Shown: in pieces, positions 46,786-56,822 of the stretch
How positions within the stretch are numbered: position 1 is the stretch's first letter
Layout of the letters: every line of letters begins with the position of its first letter
NCBI RefSeq assembly: GCF_023035875.1
Contig: NZ_CP075379.1
Location: 248,001 to 312,000, forward strand
Direction: 5' to 3'
Length of the DNA stretch: 64,000 nt
Source: Borrelia puertoricensis
GTDB lineage: Bacteria > Spirochaetota > Spirochaetia > Borreliales > Borreliaceae
Notes under the pieces: generated by a model
The model's database searches: none
Told to the model about the DNA's origin: nothing
What the model saw: the letters and a program-made list of their open reading frames with translations, nothing else
Made by a program: the position numbers and the translations under genes

Positions 46786-47570
46786 CACTCACCCCCAAGA
46801 ATACCGCTTCCAAGCTGACTCCTATCTTTAGGAGTTAAAAACGTTACCAATTTTTGTTCTAAAATTCTAGGGTTATCCCCTGCCTGAATTGATAAAATAC
46901 CTTCAACAATCATCGTCTTCACTGATGCTTCCTCAATATCTATAGACTCTAATTTAATTTGAATAGGAAGCAACATTAAATTTGCCATTATTGTACCATA
47001 AAGAGTTGTAATAAGAGCAACAGCCATAGAAGAACCAAGAGCTGATCTGTCTTCTAAATTTCCAAGAAGAGCTATAAGCCCAATAAGCGTACCTATCATT
47101 CCAAAAGCAGGAGCAAGCTTCGCCCAAGTTCCAAAAAGATCAGCACCAATCTTATGTCTCTCTTGCATTTGATCAAGTTCAAGATAAAGCATAGTTCTAA
47201 TTATCTCAGGATCAGCACCATCAACGACAAGTCTCATTCCAGACTTAAAAAAAGGATCATTGATTTGATCAAGTTCATCATCAAGAGATAAAAGCCCTTC
47301 TTTTCTGGCTTTTTCTGAGAGTTCAACTAAAGTCTTTATAATGGGAACTTTACCAAAAGAACTCTTTTTAAAGAAAAATCCCAGATATGTAGGAATTCTC
47401 TTTACAGTGGAAATTTCTGAGGAAGCCACAAGTGCAGAAAAAGAACCAACAACTGTAATAAATACAGAACTCAAATCCCAAAAAACCCCTAATCCTGTAG
47501 GAGTAAATGCCATAGAAATTAAAATAGCACCAAATCCAACACCCCACCCAACTATACTAGCTAAATTCAT
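46785..47570 (-). CDS. motA: stator protein MotA
   Basis: The torque-producing stator subunit, with four membrane helices and a large cytoplasmic loop. The 261 residues show the family pattern: VGWGVGFGAILISMAF at the start, a loop with charged residues (LDELDQINDPFF), and PAFGMIGTLIGLIALL with GSSMAVALITTLYGTIMAN. It overlaps flbD by four bases and motB by one. Confidence 0.95.
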   Translation of the reverse strand: MNLASIVGWGVGFGAILISMAFTPTGLGVFWDLSSVFITVVGSFSALVASSEISTVKRIPTYLGFFFKKSSFGKVPIIKTLVELSEKARKEGLLSLDDELDQINDPFFKSGMRLVVDGADPEIIRTMLYLELDQMQERHKIGADLFGTWAKLAPAFGMIGTLIGLIALLGNLEDRSALGSSMAVALITTLYGTIMANLMLLPIQIKLESIDIEEASVKTMIVEGILSIQAGDNPRILEQKLVTFLTPKDRSQLGSGILGGE

Positions 47571-47788
47571 AGCTCAACTCCCTTATTCTCTTGTGTAATT
47601 CTGTCTAACAAACCAATCTCTCTCCTATATACCTTGATTTTATCAACAACCTCTACTACATCTTCTTTTACAATCAATTTTTTACCATTCATAAGAAGAA
47701 TCGTAGTATCAGGATTAGCCTCAATACTCTCAATATGACAAGGATTTAAATAATACCCATCGCCATTAAGTTTAGTTACATAAATCAT
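47567..47788 (-). CDS. flbD: FlbD family protein
   Basis: A 73-residue protein, beta-rich, of the FlbD family found in flagellar operons of spirochetes and Firmicutes (VTKLNGDGYYLNPCHIESIEANPDTTI, given in part). It is not the NtrC-like FlbD of Caulobacter. Function is not clear; it is always near motA and flgE. It overlaps motA by four bases. Confidence 0.85.
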   Translation of the reverse strand: MIYVTKLNGDGYYLNPCHIESIEANPDTTILLMNGKKLIVKEDVVEVVDKIKVYRREIGLLDRITQENKGVEL

Positions 47789-47804
47789 AAACTAAAACAA
47801 AAAA

Positions 47805-49133
47805 TTAATTCTTAAGTCTTACAAGCTCTTGTAATAACTGATCCGAAGTGGTTATAGTTTTAGCATTAGCCTGAAAACCTCTTTGAGTAACTATCATATC
47901 TGTAAATTGCTCAGCAAGATCAACATTAGCCATTTCTAAAACACCTGCTCTAATAGTACCAAGACCTGCCAAACCAGTTTCACCTACCCTAGCCTGACCT
48001 GAATTACTTGTCTCACTAAAATTAGTATCACCTATCTTTGCAAGTCCCCCAGGATTAACAAATGAAGCAAGCGCAATTTTACCAATATCTCGTCTAATAC
48101 CATTTGAATAAACTCCCATTATTATACCATTTTGATCTATTTCATAGTTTTCCATATATCCCATACCATATCCATCTTGGATAATAGCCTTTGTAGTACT
48201 TGCATCAGCAAATTGCGTAATTGAATCAGTATAACTACCAACATTACCAAGTCTAAGATTAATAGTTTGCTGCTCACCAACTTCTCCGGCATTAGCATTC
48301 ACAACACCAAAAGTTATAGGAAACTCAAGTAAATCACCAGGTTGACCTGCCTGACCATTTAAAGAAAGCAATGCTCCTTCATTATTAAAGCCTATTGTAA
48401 AATTGGAATTTGTCTCCCCATTTACTAAAACTGTAGCGTTCCATAAATTAGGAGTAGTTGTATCCTTTACAACTCTAAGTTCAACAACACTAGTATTTCC
48501 AAAACTATCATAAATAGTCTTATTAACAACCCAAGTACCACGAGCAACATCCACTTCACTTGCACCTTCCTCAATTATAGGTAATCTTTTATCAAGATTA
48601 CAAGCAAAAGTAATGTGTTCCGTAGCCTTAGCACCTTCTTTATCCCCAATAGGAATAACTAAATCTTCAACATCAGCAGATGTATTAATAACCTGTTCTC
48701 CACCAATAGACTTTGCCATCCAACCTTGAATTCTCATACCATTTGCAGGATTTACAAGACGCCTATTAGAATCAACATCAAATGCACCAGCTCTTGTATA
48801 AAAAGAATTATTACCATCTCTTAAAATAAAAAAACCATTACCACTAATTCCAAGATCAGAGGCTTTTTGGGTGCTTTGAAAAGATCCTTGAGTATGAATA
48901 GTATCAATAGTAGCAACACTCATTCCAAGACCAACTTGTTTTGGATTAACACCTCCGCGACCATCAGTAGGACGAGATGCTCCAGAAATACTCTGAGATA
49001 TCATATCTTGAAAATTAACCCTTCCTTTCTTAAAACCAATAGTATTAACATTGGCAATGTTATTACCAACAACATCCATTCTTGTTTGATGATTCTGAAG
49101 ACCAGAAACACCAGAATATAAAGACCTCATCAT
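47805..49133 (-). CDS. flgE: flagellar hook protein FlgE (lysinoalanine type)
   Basis: Builds the hook that joins rod and filament. The 442 residues have the N-terminal SGLQNHQTRMDVVGNNIANV and C-terminal helix for polymer contacts. Spirochete FlgE is cross-linked by a lysinoalanine bond between Lys165 and Cys178 of neighbouring subunits. Both are here at exactly those positions (GDKEG and TFACN), with the conserved Asn179. Starts with ATG-ATG after GGAGGAG. Confidence 0.96.
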   Translation of the reverse strand: MMRSLYSGVSGLQNHQTRMDVVGNNIANVNTIGFKKGRVNFQDMISQSISGASRPTDGRGGVNPKQVGLGMSVATIDTIHTQGSFQSTQKASDLGISGNGFFILRDGNNSFYTRAGAFDVDSNRRLVNPANGMRIQGWMAKSIGGEQVINTSADVEDLVIPIGDKEGAKATEHITFACNLDKRLPIIEEGASEVDVARGTWVVNKTIYDSFGNTSVVELRVVKDTTTPNLWNATVLVNGETNSNFTIGFNNEGALLSLNGQAGQPGDLLEFPITFGVVNANAGEVGEQQTINLRLGNVGSYTDSITQFADASTTKAIIQDGYGMGYMENYEIDQNGIIMGVYSNGIRRDIGKIALASFVNPGGLAKIGDTNFSETSNSGQARVGETGLAGLGTIRAGVLEMANVDLAEQFTDMIVTQRGFQANAKTITTSDQLLQELVRLKN

Positions 49134-49137
49134 ATAA

Positions 49138-49572
49138 CTACTCCTCCAATCCTACTGACAAAATATTATTATAAACATAATACTTGCCATCAATCATAAT
49201 TTGTGGAACTATTCCTGTTTTAATATTTGTAACTTTACCCTTAATAATCTCTCCATCAACATGTTCAAACTCAACTATTTTGCCCAATAAATCTAAATCT
49301 TTATTTATACCAAGAACAGATGAGAGCCTCTCAAAAGATTTACTCATATTTGTCATTTGTTCAAGAGCTGAGAATTGTGCCATTTGCGAAATAAACTCTT
49401 TATCTTTCATTGGGTCTGTAGGATCTTGATATTTAAGTTGAGTAACAAGTAGTTTCAAAAAATCATCCCGACTAAGATTATTACCCTTAACACCTCTTTG
49501 TACCTTAGAATTAAATATTTCCTTCGCTCGGTCTATACCGACTAAATTGTCAATATGATCAATTGTACCCAT
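49138..49572 (-). CDS. flgD: hook-cap protein FlgD
   Basis: Scaffold for hook assembly. The 144 residues have the family start (LSRDDFLKLLVTQLKYQDPTDP) and MAQFSALEQM. The C-terminal part that in enterics holds the FNIII/tudor domains is reduced to about 50 residues, as in other spirochetes. It lies four bases before flgE. Confidence 0.93.
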   Translation of the reverse strand: MGTIDHIDNLVGIDRAKEIFNSKVQRGVKGNNLSRDDFLKLLVTQLKYQDPTDPMKDKEFISQMAQFSALEQMTNMSKSFERLSSVLGINKDLDLLGKIVEFEHVDGEIIKGKVTNIKTGIVPQIMIDGKYYVYNNILSVGLEE

Positions 49573-49584
49573 CTATCCTCCATT

Positions 49585-50754
49585 TTAAACAACAAAATTA
49601 ATACTTTTTTCTAAATCAACAGAAATCTCAACATTATCCTCAACTTTAAAGATATTATTCTTATTCAAAGAAGATAATTGGCTCTCAACATCATCCTCAA
49701 AATTACCAGAAAAAAAACCAGAACCACCACCTGCAAGAGAAAGATTTAAACTAGTATTAAAACCATTATCATTTAACATTTTGCTGATCGAATACATATT
49801 TTGCTCAAAAAGAGTCTTAACATTATGATTGTCAACTATAATCTTACCTAATAAATTATTATTAGAATCAAGATTTAAATTAATTCTTATACTACCAAGT
49901 CTTTTGGGCTTTAAAATCAGCCTAATTTCTCCTGTATTATTCGATTTTAACACAATTTTGGCCTTATTCACAATATTATGATTTATTTTTAAATTCCATT
50001 CTGACATTAAATTATCAGCAATGTGACTAATAAAAGATCCTTTAACAGGTTTTGTATTAAAACTAGAAAGATCACCTATAAATTCTGTCAATCCATCAAA
50101 CGTTTCTTTAAGACCATACTTGCCAACATAATTTTCACCATCAATTAACCTAAACCTAGAACCTGAATTAAGAAATTCCTTAACACTATCATTTTTCTTA
50201 AAATTTTTAACATCAATAGCAATAACATTTTTTTCCTTATCTCTCTTTACAAAATTCAAATCTATATGATTAGAATTAAGATCAACACTTAAAACATCAA
50301 AATTAAAAAGAGAATTTACATTGCCAAACAAAATGTTAAGATCAGACAAAACTTTTTCAAAATTTTTTAACATTTTTATTTTGTCACTAATCTCAGAATC
50401 AAAAGACAAACTTTCACTTAAAACTTTCAGACTTTCAAAATCAAATAAACTATTCACCTTTTTTATTAAAGATTTTAAATCAGACACGAAACCGTTATCA
50501 CTAAATTTTTCAAAGGCAAATGGTCTCTTTAAAGAGATATTCTTAAAATCCTTACTTATAAGGCCATTACTTTTTAAAAAGTTTACAAATTCTAGCATTG
50601 AATCCCTAAACCTAGACAGATTTTGAATCTCTGAAGAAATAAGATCTGAAAAAACACCCTTTTTTGCTTGACTAAAAATACCACCTACATTCAAAAAATT
50701 AAAATCCTTGTTTAAACTTGGCAAACTAACAATAATCTTACTTAAAGTATTCAT
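49585..50754 (-). CDS. fliK: hook-length control protein FliK (flbC in older Borrelia naming)
   Basis: Measures hook length and triggers the FlhB switch. The 389 residues are low in conservation, rich in Phe, Ser, Asn, Leu, until the C-terminal Flg_hook domain (about 265-345: LKPKRLGSIRINLNLDSNNN), which is the part that contacts FlhB. The position, next to flgD-flgE, agrees. The NPEH form of FlhB in this window would be its partner. Confidence 0.85.
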   Translation of the reverse strand: MNTLSKIIVSLPSLNKDFNFLNVGGIFSQAKKGVFSDLISSEIQNLSRFRDSMLEFVNFLKSNGLISKDFKNISLKRPFAFEKFSDNGFVSDLKSLIKKVNSLFDFESLKVLSESLSFDSEISDKIKMLKNFEKVLSDLNILFGNVNSLFNFDVLSVDLNSNHIDLNFVKRDKEKNVIAIDVKNFKKNDSVKEFLNSGSRFRLIDGENYVGKYGLKETFDGLTEFIGDLSSFNTKPVKGSFISHIADNLMSEWNLKINHNIVNKAKIVLKSNNTGEIRLILKPKRLGSIRINLNLDSNNNLLGKIIVDNHNVKTLFEQNMYSISKMLNDNGFNTSLNLSLAGGGSGFFSGNFEDDVESQLSSLNKNNIFKVEDNVEISVDLEKSINFVV

Positions 50755-50757
50755 ACA

Positions 50758-51372
50758 TCACTCCAATGAACTAACAGACATTTTTCTAATTAGTACAGCG
50801 GCCTTCTTAGAATCCATAAGAGACAACCAATAAGGAACAATAGACGCCCGTCCCTCTTTTTTAGCAATATCTTCCACCTTACGCATATAAGATATTGCAA
50901 TCTCATCATTAAGTTCTTCAAGCCTCTTAACAGCATCCTTTGGTGGCATATTAACTAAATATAAAGCAGCCTGAGCAAAATTTGCGTCTTCATCTTTATA
51001 TTTATTGACAATATCATCGATTACTCTCTGTTTCAGATCTAAATCTTTCTGCTTTTGATTAAGTTCGGCTTCTAACTTATTTAAACTATCTTCTCTCTTT
51101 TTCAATTCTTCTCTCAATTTTTCAACTTGCTGACCTTTAATATAAATTGCCTCTTTCTCCTTTATCATTCTAATCTCTTCAAGACTAATATGTGTATATT
51201 CAGGTGGCTGAGCATCTACCTTAAAAAGTAAAGCCCTGATATACATAGGCAAATAATCTCTAGTTTGATATATGCCAAATAAATCAAACAAAAAAAATGA
51301 AAACACTAAGAAAAAAATAACTAAAAATAGCCACAAAAAAAATCTAAGTGAAAATGACAAAAAATCATTCAT
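50758..51372 (-). CDS. flbB: FlbB, periplasmic flagellar collar/MotE-like protein
   Basis: A spirochete collar protein that anchors the periplasmic collar and stators (known from B. burgdorferi). The 204 residues have an N-terminal membrane helix (about 8-30), a coiled coil (about 62-125, KLREELKKREDSLNKLEAEL) and a C-terminal MgtE-N-like helical domain (PPKDAVKRLEELND, LMDSKKAAVLIRKM). It overlaps the fliJ-like gene by four bases. Confidence 0.9.
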   Translation of the reverse strand: MNDFLSFSLRFFLWLFLVIFFLVFSFFLFDLFGIYQTRDYLPMYIRALLFKVDAQPPEYTHISLEEIRMIKEKEAIYIKGQQVEKLREELKKREDSLNKLEAELNQKQKDLDLKQRVIDDIVNKYKDEDANFAQAALYLVNMPPKDAVKRLEELNDEIAISYMRKVEDIAKKEGRASIVPYWLSLMDSKKAAVLIRKMSVSSLE

Positions 51373-51797
51373 TGATTATTCCCTAATTTTTTACAAATTC
51401 TATAATTAACATATTCATCTAAAAACAAGCTTTCTCTTTTTACTTTTTCTTTAATTATAATATCATTTAAAGTTTTTATTAATATGTCAACCTTTTTTTC
51501 TTCTCCATATTTCTTCAAATAAATGTCATGATACTTATCATGTTCATGCTTAAGTTTTTCAAGATTTTTCAACTCTTTCCCTTTTCTATAAGTCAAATAA
51601 TCCAAATAATTTTCTTTCGAAAAAACATCCATATTGTTTAATTTATTTAAACCTTCAGATATTCCTTCTAAAAATTCTTCTATTTTTGAAATCTTATTAT
51701 TCACATTAATTAAATCACTTTCGCTGAATTTCCTATCATAAGTCCTAAGACTCAATATTTTTTCAAAAATTTTTTTCTTAGAAATTAAATCATTCAA
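51369..51797 (-). CDS. fliJ: FliJ-like export chaperone (flbA)
   Basis: A 142-residue coiled-coil protein in the place of FliJ, between fliI and flbB. FliJ forms the central stalk of the FliI ring and escorts chaperones. Sequence identity in this family is low; the call rests on size, coiled coil and order. In Borrelia the gene is often flbA. Starts with ATG 51797 overlapping the fliI stop. Confidence 0.8.
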   Translation of the reverse strand: MNDLISKKKIFEKILSLRTYDRKFSESDLINVNNKISKIEEFLEGISEGLNKLNNMDVFSKENYLDYLTYRKGKELKNLEKLKHEHDKYHDIYLKKYGEEKKVDILIKTLNDIIIKEKVKRESLFLDEYVNYRICKKLGNNQ

Positions 51798-53101
51798 GCT
51801 AATATTTCTCTCAATTCACTATCCAAATTTTCAAAATCAAACTCCTCTTGTATTCCTTGAGACAAAAAATCAATAATCTTTGGATATTTTGCAACTGCCA
51901 AATCAACTTCTTTATTAGAACCTTTAATATAAATTCCCGTCTTAATTAGATCTTCATAACTTTTATAAATTGATAATAAATTTCTAATCTTAGATATCAA
52001 TTTTTGTCTTTCAAAATTTACTATTCTATGAATAGATCTTGAAGTAGAACTTAAAATATTTACAGAAGGATAAATCCCTCTATCAGATAAATCTCTATCC
52101 AAAATAATGTGTCCATCTAAAACAGCTTTCATATTATCAGCTATTGGTTCTGTAAAATCATCGCCCTCAACAAGCACAGTATAAAACCCTGTAATACTAC
52201 CCTTAGAATTAAGTCCTGAACGCTCAAGCAAAATAGGAATTTCTACAAAAACAGAAGGAGGATATCCCTTAGTAGCAGGTGGCTCTCCCATAGAAAGACT
52301 AATTTCCCTTTTAGCATTTGCAAATCTTGTAATTGAATCAAATAGCAACATAACATTCATCCCACGATCTCTAAAATATTCAGCTATTAATGTTGCGGTA
52401 TAAGCCCCTTTATATCTTGAAATAGGAGATGCATCAGAGGTCGAAACAATCAAAACACTTCTCTTAAAGCATTCTTCTCCAAGATCATAATTAATAAACT
52501 CATTAAGCTCACGGCCTCTCTCACCAATAAATGCAATAACATTAACATCTGCCTTAGAATTTTTGGCAATCATACCAAGCAAAGTAGACTTACCAACACC
52601 CGCACCTGAGAAAATGCCTACACGTTGCCCCTTTGCAACTGGTAAAAACCCATCAAGAACTTTAACACCAGTAACTATTTGCTCAGAAAAAACACCTCTA
52701 CTTAAAGGATTAATATTACTAAAACTTAATTCTTTATAATAATTACCAAAAAACTGCCCCTTATTATCAATAGGCCTACCAAGAGAATCTATCACCCGAC
52801 CAAGTAATTCATCACTAAGATTAATCTGAAGCTTTTTACCTAAAGAGCAAACTTTATCGCCAATCTCAACTCCATCAAATCCTTCATAAGCCATAAGGTT
52901 AACAAAAGATCCATTTAAACCTAAAACTTCAGCATATATTTTCTTACCACTTCTTTGCTCAATTAAACATAAATCACCAATACCACATTTTGGACCCAAA
53001 CTTTCTATTAAGAGTCCTTTAATCTTCCTTATTTTACCAATAAGAGATATAGGCTCAACATCATCCAATATTTTTGAATAATCTTCAAAAAAGATGTCCA
53101 T
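51794..53101 (-). CDS. fliI: flagellum-specific ATPase FliI
   Basis: The export ATPase that forms a hexamer below the gate. The 435 residues have Walker A GIFSGAGVGKSTLLGM, Walker B MLLFDSITRFANA, and the ATPase signature SRYKGAYTATLIAEYF. ATG 53101 follows AAGGA at six bases; TTG 53104 is one codon longer and less likely. It sits between fliH and fliJ. Confidence 0.95.
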   Translation of the reverse strand: MDIFFEDYSKILDDVEPISLIGKIRKIKGLLIESLGPKCGIGDLCLIEQRSGKKIYAEVLGLNGSFVNLMAYEGFDGVEIGDKVCSLGKKLQINLSDELLGRVIDSLGRPIDNKGQFFGNYYKELSFSNINPLSRGVFSEQIVTGVKVLDGFLPVAKGQRVGIFSGAGVGKSTLLGMIAKNSKADVNVIAFIGERGRELNEFINYDLGEECFKRSVLIVSTSDASPISRYKGAYTATLIAEYFRDRGMNVMLLFDSITRFANAKREISLSMGEPPATKGYPPSVFVEIPILLERSGLNSKGSITGFYTVLVEGDDFTEPIADNMKAVLDGHIILDRDLSDRGIYPSVNILSSTSRSIHRIVNFERQKLISKIRNLLSIYKSYEDLIKTGIYIKGSNKEVDLAVAKYPKIIDFLSQGIQEEFDFENLDSELREILA

Positions 53102-53117
53102 CAATATTCCTTAATCT

Positions 53118-54038
53118 CTAAAATATAGAAGAAAAATTTTTAAATTTCTCCTCTATTCTATCCAGTTGAGATGAAATTCGTGCATCTATTTCCCCAAAAT
53201 CAGTCTCAATAATACATCCACCCTTTCCTATATTAACGTCTTCAACAACTTCTAGATTCTTTATAAAATCAAATTTAGAAATAAACTCATGCTTTTGATG
53301 ACTCACAACATCTATATCATCAAGATTAACACGAATAACAATATTTGTTTTGTTTTTTACCTTATTTAAAGCCTCATTTACATTTTCTATAACAACACCT
53401 TTCTGAGAATCTATAATTTTTTTAACCACCTTAACTGCAATCTGCATGACAAGATTCATTATGTGTTCCCCTGAAGATTCAAGGATCTCCTTTCTCTTTG
53501 CAACCAAAGAAGATATTATGCTATTTAACTTTCCTAATATTTTATCACAATCCTCACGCCCCTTATCAAATCCTGCATCATACCCTTCATTTCTTCCTCT
53601 TGCCATTTCCGTTTCAAGCTCCCTTTTTAATCGATCTTCATGTTCCCTAACTATTTTCTCAATTTCTAAATTAGACTCTTGCTCAATAGCCCCTTTTTTG
53701 TTCTCAGCTTCCTTTTGCAAAGCTTCAGCTCTCTCACTAGCCAAACTTACTATTTTATTAGCTTGTTCTTTAGCTTCTTCAAGAATCTTAGAACATTCAG
53801 CATCTATTTCCTTTTTAGCAAATTCATGTTCACGTTCAATTTCCTCTTGAAGCTTTGTTCTTTGATTCATTAAGTCTTCAAGTTCATTGCGAAGTTTAAT
53901 GCTACGACTATCTATATCACAAAGTTCATTTTCTTTTCTCTTAATTTCCAACGATTTAAAAATAGGATTCGTAATCTCAACAAACTCTAACTTTACTGCA
54001 TTTACAACTTCTTTTGATTTATATAAAACCTTAGGCAA
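53118..54038 (-). CDS. fliH: flagellar assembly protein FliH
   Basis: The ATPase regulator that links FliI to FliN. The 306 residues have a conserved start (PKVLYKSKEVVNAVKLEF), a long charged coiled coil (about 35-155) and a C-terminal domain with AVKVVKKIIDSQKG and CIIETDFGEIDA. The frame begins at TTG 54044, but that codon directly abuts the AAGGAG site; TTG 54038 is six bases away and gives MPKVLYKS, so it is chosen. Confidence 0.9.
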   Translation of the reverse strand: MPKVLYKSKEVVNAVKLEFVEITNPIFKSLEIKRKENELCDIDSRSIKLRNELEDLMNQRTKLQEEIEREHEFAKKEIDAECSKILEEAKEQANKIVSLASERAEALQKEAENKKGAIEQESNLEIEKIVREHEDRLKRELETEMARGRNEGYDAGFDKGREDCDKILGKLNSIISSLVAKRKEILESSGEHIMNLVMQIAVKVVKKIIDSQKGVVIENVNEALNKVKNKTNIVIRVNLDDIDVVSHQKHEFISKFDFIKNLEVVEDVNIGKGGCIIETDFGEIDARISSQLDRIEEKFKNFSSIF

Positions 54039-54052
54039 ATACAACTCCTTCC

Positions 54053-55087
54053 TCAGACAAGTACATCTTCTTCACCACCCCTTGAGATTACTATTTCACC
54101 CTGTTCTTCTAATTTCCTAATAAGAGAAACAATTTTTTGCTGAGATTCCTCAACATCCTTACGTCTAGTGGGACCCAAAAATTCCATATCTTCCTTAAGC
54201 ATTCCAGCAGCCCTCTTAGACATATTTTTAAAAATCTTATCTTGAACAGGTGCATCAACTGATTTTAAAGCTTTTGATAACTCCTGACCATCTATTTCTC
54301 TTAAAATTCGCTGTATTGATCTATCATCAAGAAGAACAATATCTTCAAATACAAACATTTTCTTTTTAATTTCCTCTGCAAGTTCAGGATCCTCTTCTTC
54401 AAGGGATTCAATAATAAATTTCTCTGTCTTTCGATCGGCCATGTTAATTATTTCAACAACATTATCAACACCTCCAGCTGAAGTATAATCCTCTGAAGAT
54501 AAAGAAGCTAACTTTTTCTCAAGCACTCTCTCAACTTCTCTTACCACTTCAGGAGAAGTTCTATCCATCAATGCAATTCTTCTTGCAACATTAGTCTGAA
54601 TTTCAGTAGGAAGGCTAGAGAGAATAAATGAAGCCTTTTGAGGATCAAGATATGAAAGTATTAAAGCAATTGTCTGCGGATGTTCTTGTTGAATAAAGTT
54701 TAAAATATTAGCAGGATCTGCTCTTCTAACAAATTCAAAAGGCCTTGATTGCAAAGCAGAACCTAAATTATTAATAATATCTACTGCTTTTTGAGTACCA
54801 AGAGATTTCTCAAGAAGCTCCCTAGCATAATCTATTCCACCCTTTTGAATAAACTCTTGAGCCATCATTAACTCTTTAAATTCCAAGAGAACACTATCTT
54901 TAAGATCAGAAGTAACAACATCAAGTCTTGCTATTTCAAAAGTCAACGATTCTATCTCCTCTTGAGATAAATATTTAAATATTTTAGATGAAATTTCAGA
55001 ACCTATTGAAACTAATAAAATAGCGGCTTTCTGTTTGCCCGTCAAAGTAGAAACACCTAATATCTCTTTTTCTTTTTGATCTTCCAT
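54053..55087 (-). CDS. fliG: flagellar motor switch protein FliG
   Basis: The torque-bearing C-ring protein. The 344 residues have three domains: N-terminal FliF-binding (LTGKQKAAILLVSIGSE), middle armadillo with the EHPQTIALILSYL motif, and the C-terminal torque helix with charged residues (DDRSIQRILREIDGQELSKAL). From memory, Borrelia has two fliG genes; this one, in the fliF operon, is FliG2, required for assembly. Confidence 0.95.
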   Translation of the reverse strand: MEDQKEKEILGVSTLTGKQKAAILLVSIGSEISSKIFKYLSQEEIESLTFEIARLDVVTSDLKDSVLLEFKELMMAQEFIQKGGIDYARELLEKSLGTQKAVDIINNLGSALQSRPFEFVRRADPANILNFIQQEHPQTIALILSYLDPQKASFILSSLPTEIQTNVARRIALMDRTSPEVVREVERVLEKKLASLSSEDYTSAGGVDNVVEIINMADRKTEKFIIESLEEEDPELAEEIKKKMFVFEDIVLLDDRSIQRILREIDGQELSKALKSVDAPVQDKIFKNMSKRAAGMLKEDMEFLGPTRRKDVEESQQKIVSLIRKLEEQGEIVISRGGEEDVLV

Positions 55088-55102
55088 ATAAATTATTACC
55101 CT

Positions 55103-56809
55103 TTATACATTCTTCACAATCCATGTTCTAATAAGTTTAGCAACATCTTCTGGTTTCTCTCTAGCTAAAAATTCAGCATTACTTTGAAGTTCATCCTCCT
55201 CCCTAATTCCACCAACAACATCATCAACACCAATATCATCGTTATCCATTAATGCTTGCTGGCGTCTTAAATGTGCTTGTCTTGAAAACTCTTCTTCTTT
55301 AAGGCGTCTTCTTCTCTCAACTTCTCTAGACACAATGAAAAATACCGTAAATATTAATATCAACAATGCAAATATTATACTTACTGTAAAAATAAGAAAC
55401 TTAAATTTTTCAGTTGAAAAATAATCTTCATCTATCTTTCTAAATTCATTCACTCGATCAAAGGCAACATTCCTAATGGCAATTGAATCCCCCCTCTCCG
55501 GCTTATACTCAAAAGAACTTTGCAAAACATCTGTAATATTTTTTAAAGCTTCATCAGAAATAGGCTTATATTCCCTTTTACGCATGCCATTTTCTATAAT
55601 AAAATTTCCAGACTCATCATAAACAAAATCCCAAACACCATCTATAAAAATACCAAGAGAAATCCCTGCAATCCTAGCAGGCTCCTTTTCGTTTAAAGAT
55701 TTTTTCTCATTAAGAGCAATATTCTTTATTTCTTTAAACTCATTTGACTTACCGATAATATCACTTAAATCTCGGTATTCAGGAGGGGTGTTACCTTCTT
55801 GACCAGGTGGCCCCCATGGACTATAACCTTGTCCCTCATATTCTCTTTTATGCACTTGGGAAGAAAGCAATGTAGAATCACTAACTTTTCTTGTATTATA
55901 AGAAACTTTTGGATCCTGGGACTCAATCTCAATAGGAGCATACTCTTTAGATTCCGTAGTTTGACGAGAAGTATCAAGCGTCACATTAACTCTTGCAATC
56001 ATAAACCTATCAACAGACAAAACTTTACTTAAAGCAGAATCAATTTCATCTCGAAGCATAGATTCATATTTTAATTTAAGCTTCCTTTCCTTTTCAGCCA
56101 AATCAATCCTATCAATACCATCTAAATTAGAAAAATCATTTAAAATAGTCCCTTTATTATCAACAATAGCAATATTATCCGATTCAAGACCCTCAATAGC
56201 ATATTGAATCAGCTTAACAAGTCCTTCCACCTTTTTACGATTAGTCACGATATCAGAACCAGGCTTAGGAGTAATTCTAACAGACGCTTTAACTGCTTCC
56301 TGTGATTCTTTAAAAAGAGCCTTTTCTGGCATCACAAGATTAATACTAACAGCATCAACATCATCAAGAGCAACAATATGCTGTTCAACAGCTCTTGTAA
56401 TTGATCTCCTAAGATTAACATTCCTCTCAAAATCCGTAATGGTCCATCTATCAATATCAAAAAGAGACCAAGGATCCATATGCACAGGAACAAGCTCTTC
56501 TCTTACAAGAATTGCTCTCATTTTTTTTGACATATTTTCATCACTTAAGTAAATTTTTCCATCAGAAGTAATAATATATTCAACACTTTCTCTATCCAAT
56601 CTTTGCACTATTCTATCTAACAAATACTGATCTTTAATACCAACACCAAAAAGAGCAATACCTTGTTTTTTAGTAGAAAATCCTATTAAAAAAATAAATG
56701 CTAAAATTATGAATAAAGCAATAACACCAAAAGCCACTTTTTGAACCATACTGGCCCTTTTGAAATTCTTATTTACTGATGCAAAAAACTTAGTAATAAA
56801 ATTGTTCAA
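55103..56809 (-). CDS. fliF: MS-ring protein FliF
   Basis: Forms the base ring of the motor. The 568 residues have two membrane helices (about 24-44 and 450-475), ring-building domains in the periplasm (LDRESVEYIITSDGKIYLSD, VSINLVMPEKALF), and a C-terminal cytoplasmic tail that binds FliG (EFLAREKPEDVAKLIRTWI). It starts with TTG after AAGGAG at nine bases. It lies between fliE and fliG. Confidence 0.95.
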   Translation of the reverse strand: MNNFITKFFASVNKNFKRASMVQKVAFGVIALFIILAFIFLIGFSTKKQGIALFGVGIKDQYLLDRIVQRLDRESVEYIITSDGKIYLSDENMSKKMRAILVREELVPVHMDPWSLFDIDRWTITDFERNVNLRRSITRAVEQHIVALDDVDAVSINLVMPEKALFKESQEAVKASVRITPKPGSDIVTNRKKVEGLVKLIQYAIEGLESDNIAIVDNKGTILNDFSNLDGIDRIDLAEKERKLKLKYESMLRDEIDSALSKVLSVDRFMIARVNVTLDTSRQTTESKEYAPIEIESQDPKVSYNTRKVSDSTLLSSQVHKREYEGQGYSPWGPPGQEGNTPPEYRDLSDIIGKSNEFKEIKNIALNEKKSLNEKEPARIAGISLGIFIDGVWDFVYDESGNFIIENGMRKREYKPISDEALKNITDVLQSSFEYKPERGDSIAIRNVAFDRVNEFRKIDEDYFSTEKFKFLIFTVSIIFALLILIFTVFFIVSREVERRRRLKEEEFSRQAHLRRQQALMDNDDIGVDDVVGGIREEDELQSNAEFLAREKPEDVAKLIRTWIVKNV

Positions 56810-56822
56810 ACTGCATAGCTCC

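Noticed and set aside
53446..53850. 134-codon plus-strand frame inside fliH
   Set aside because: It mirrors the Glu/Lys/Ala-rich coiled coil of FliH, which gives long Ser/Phe/Leu frames on the other strand.
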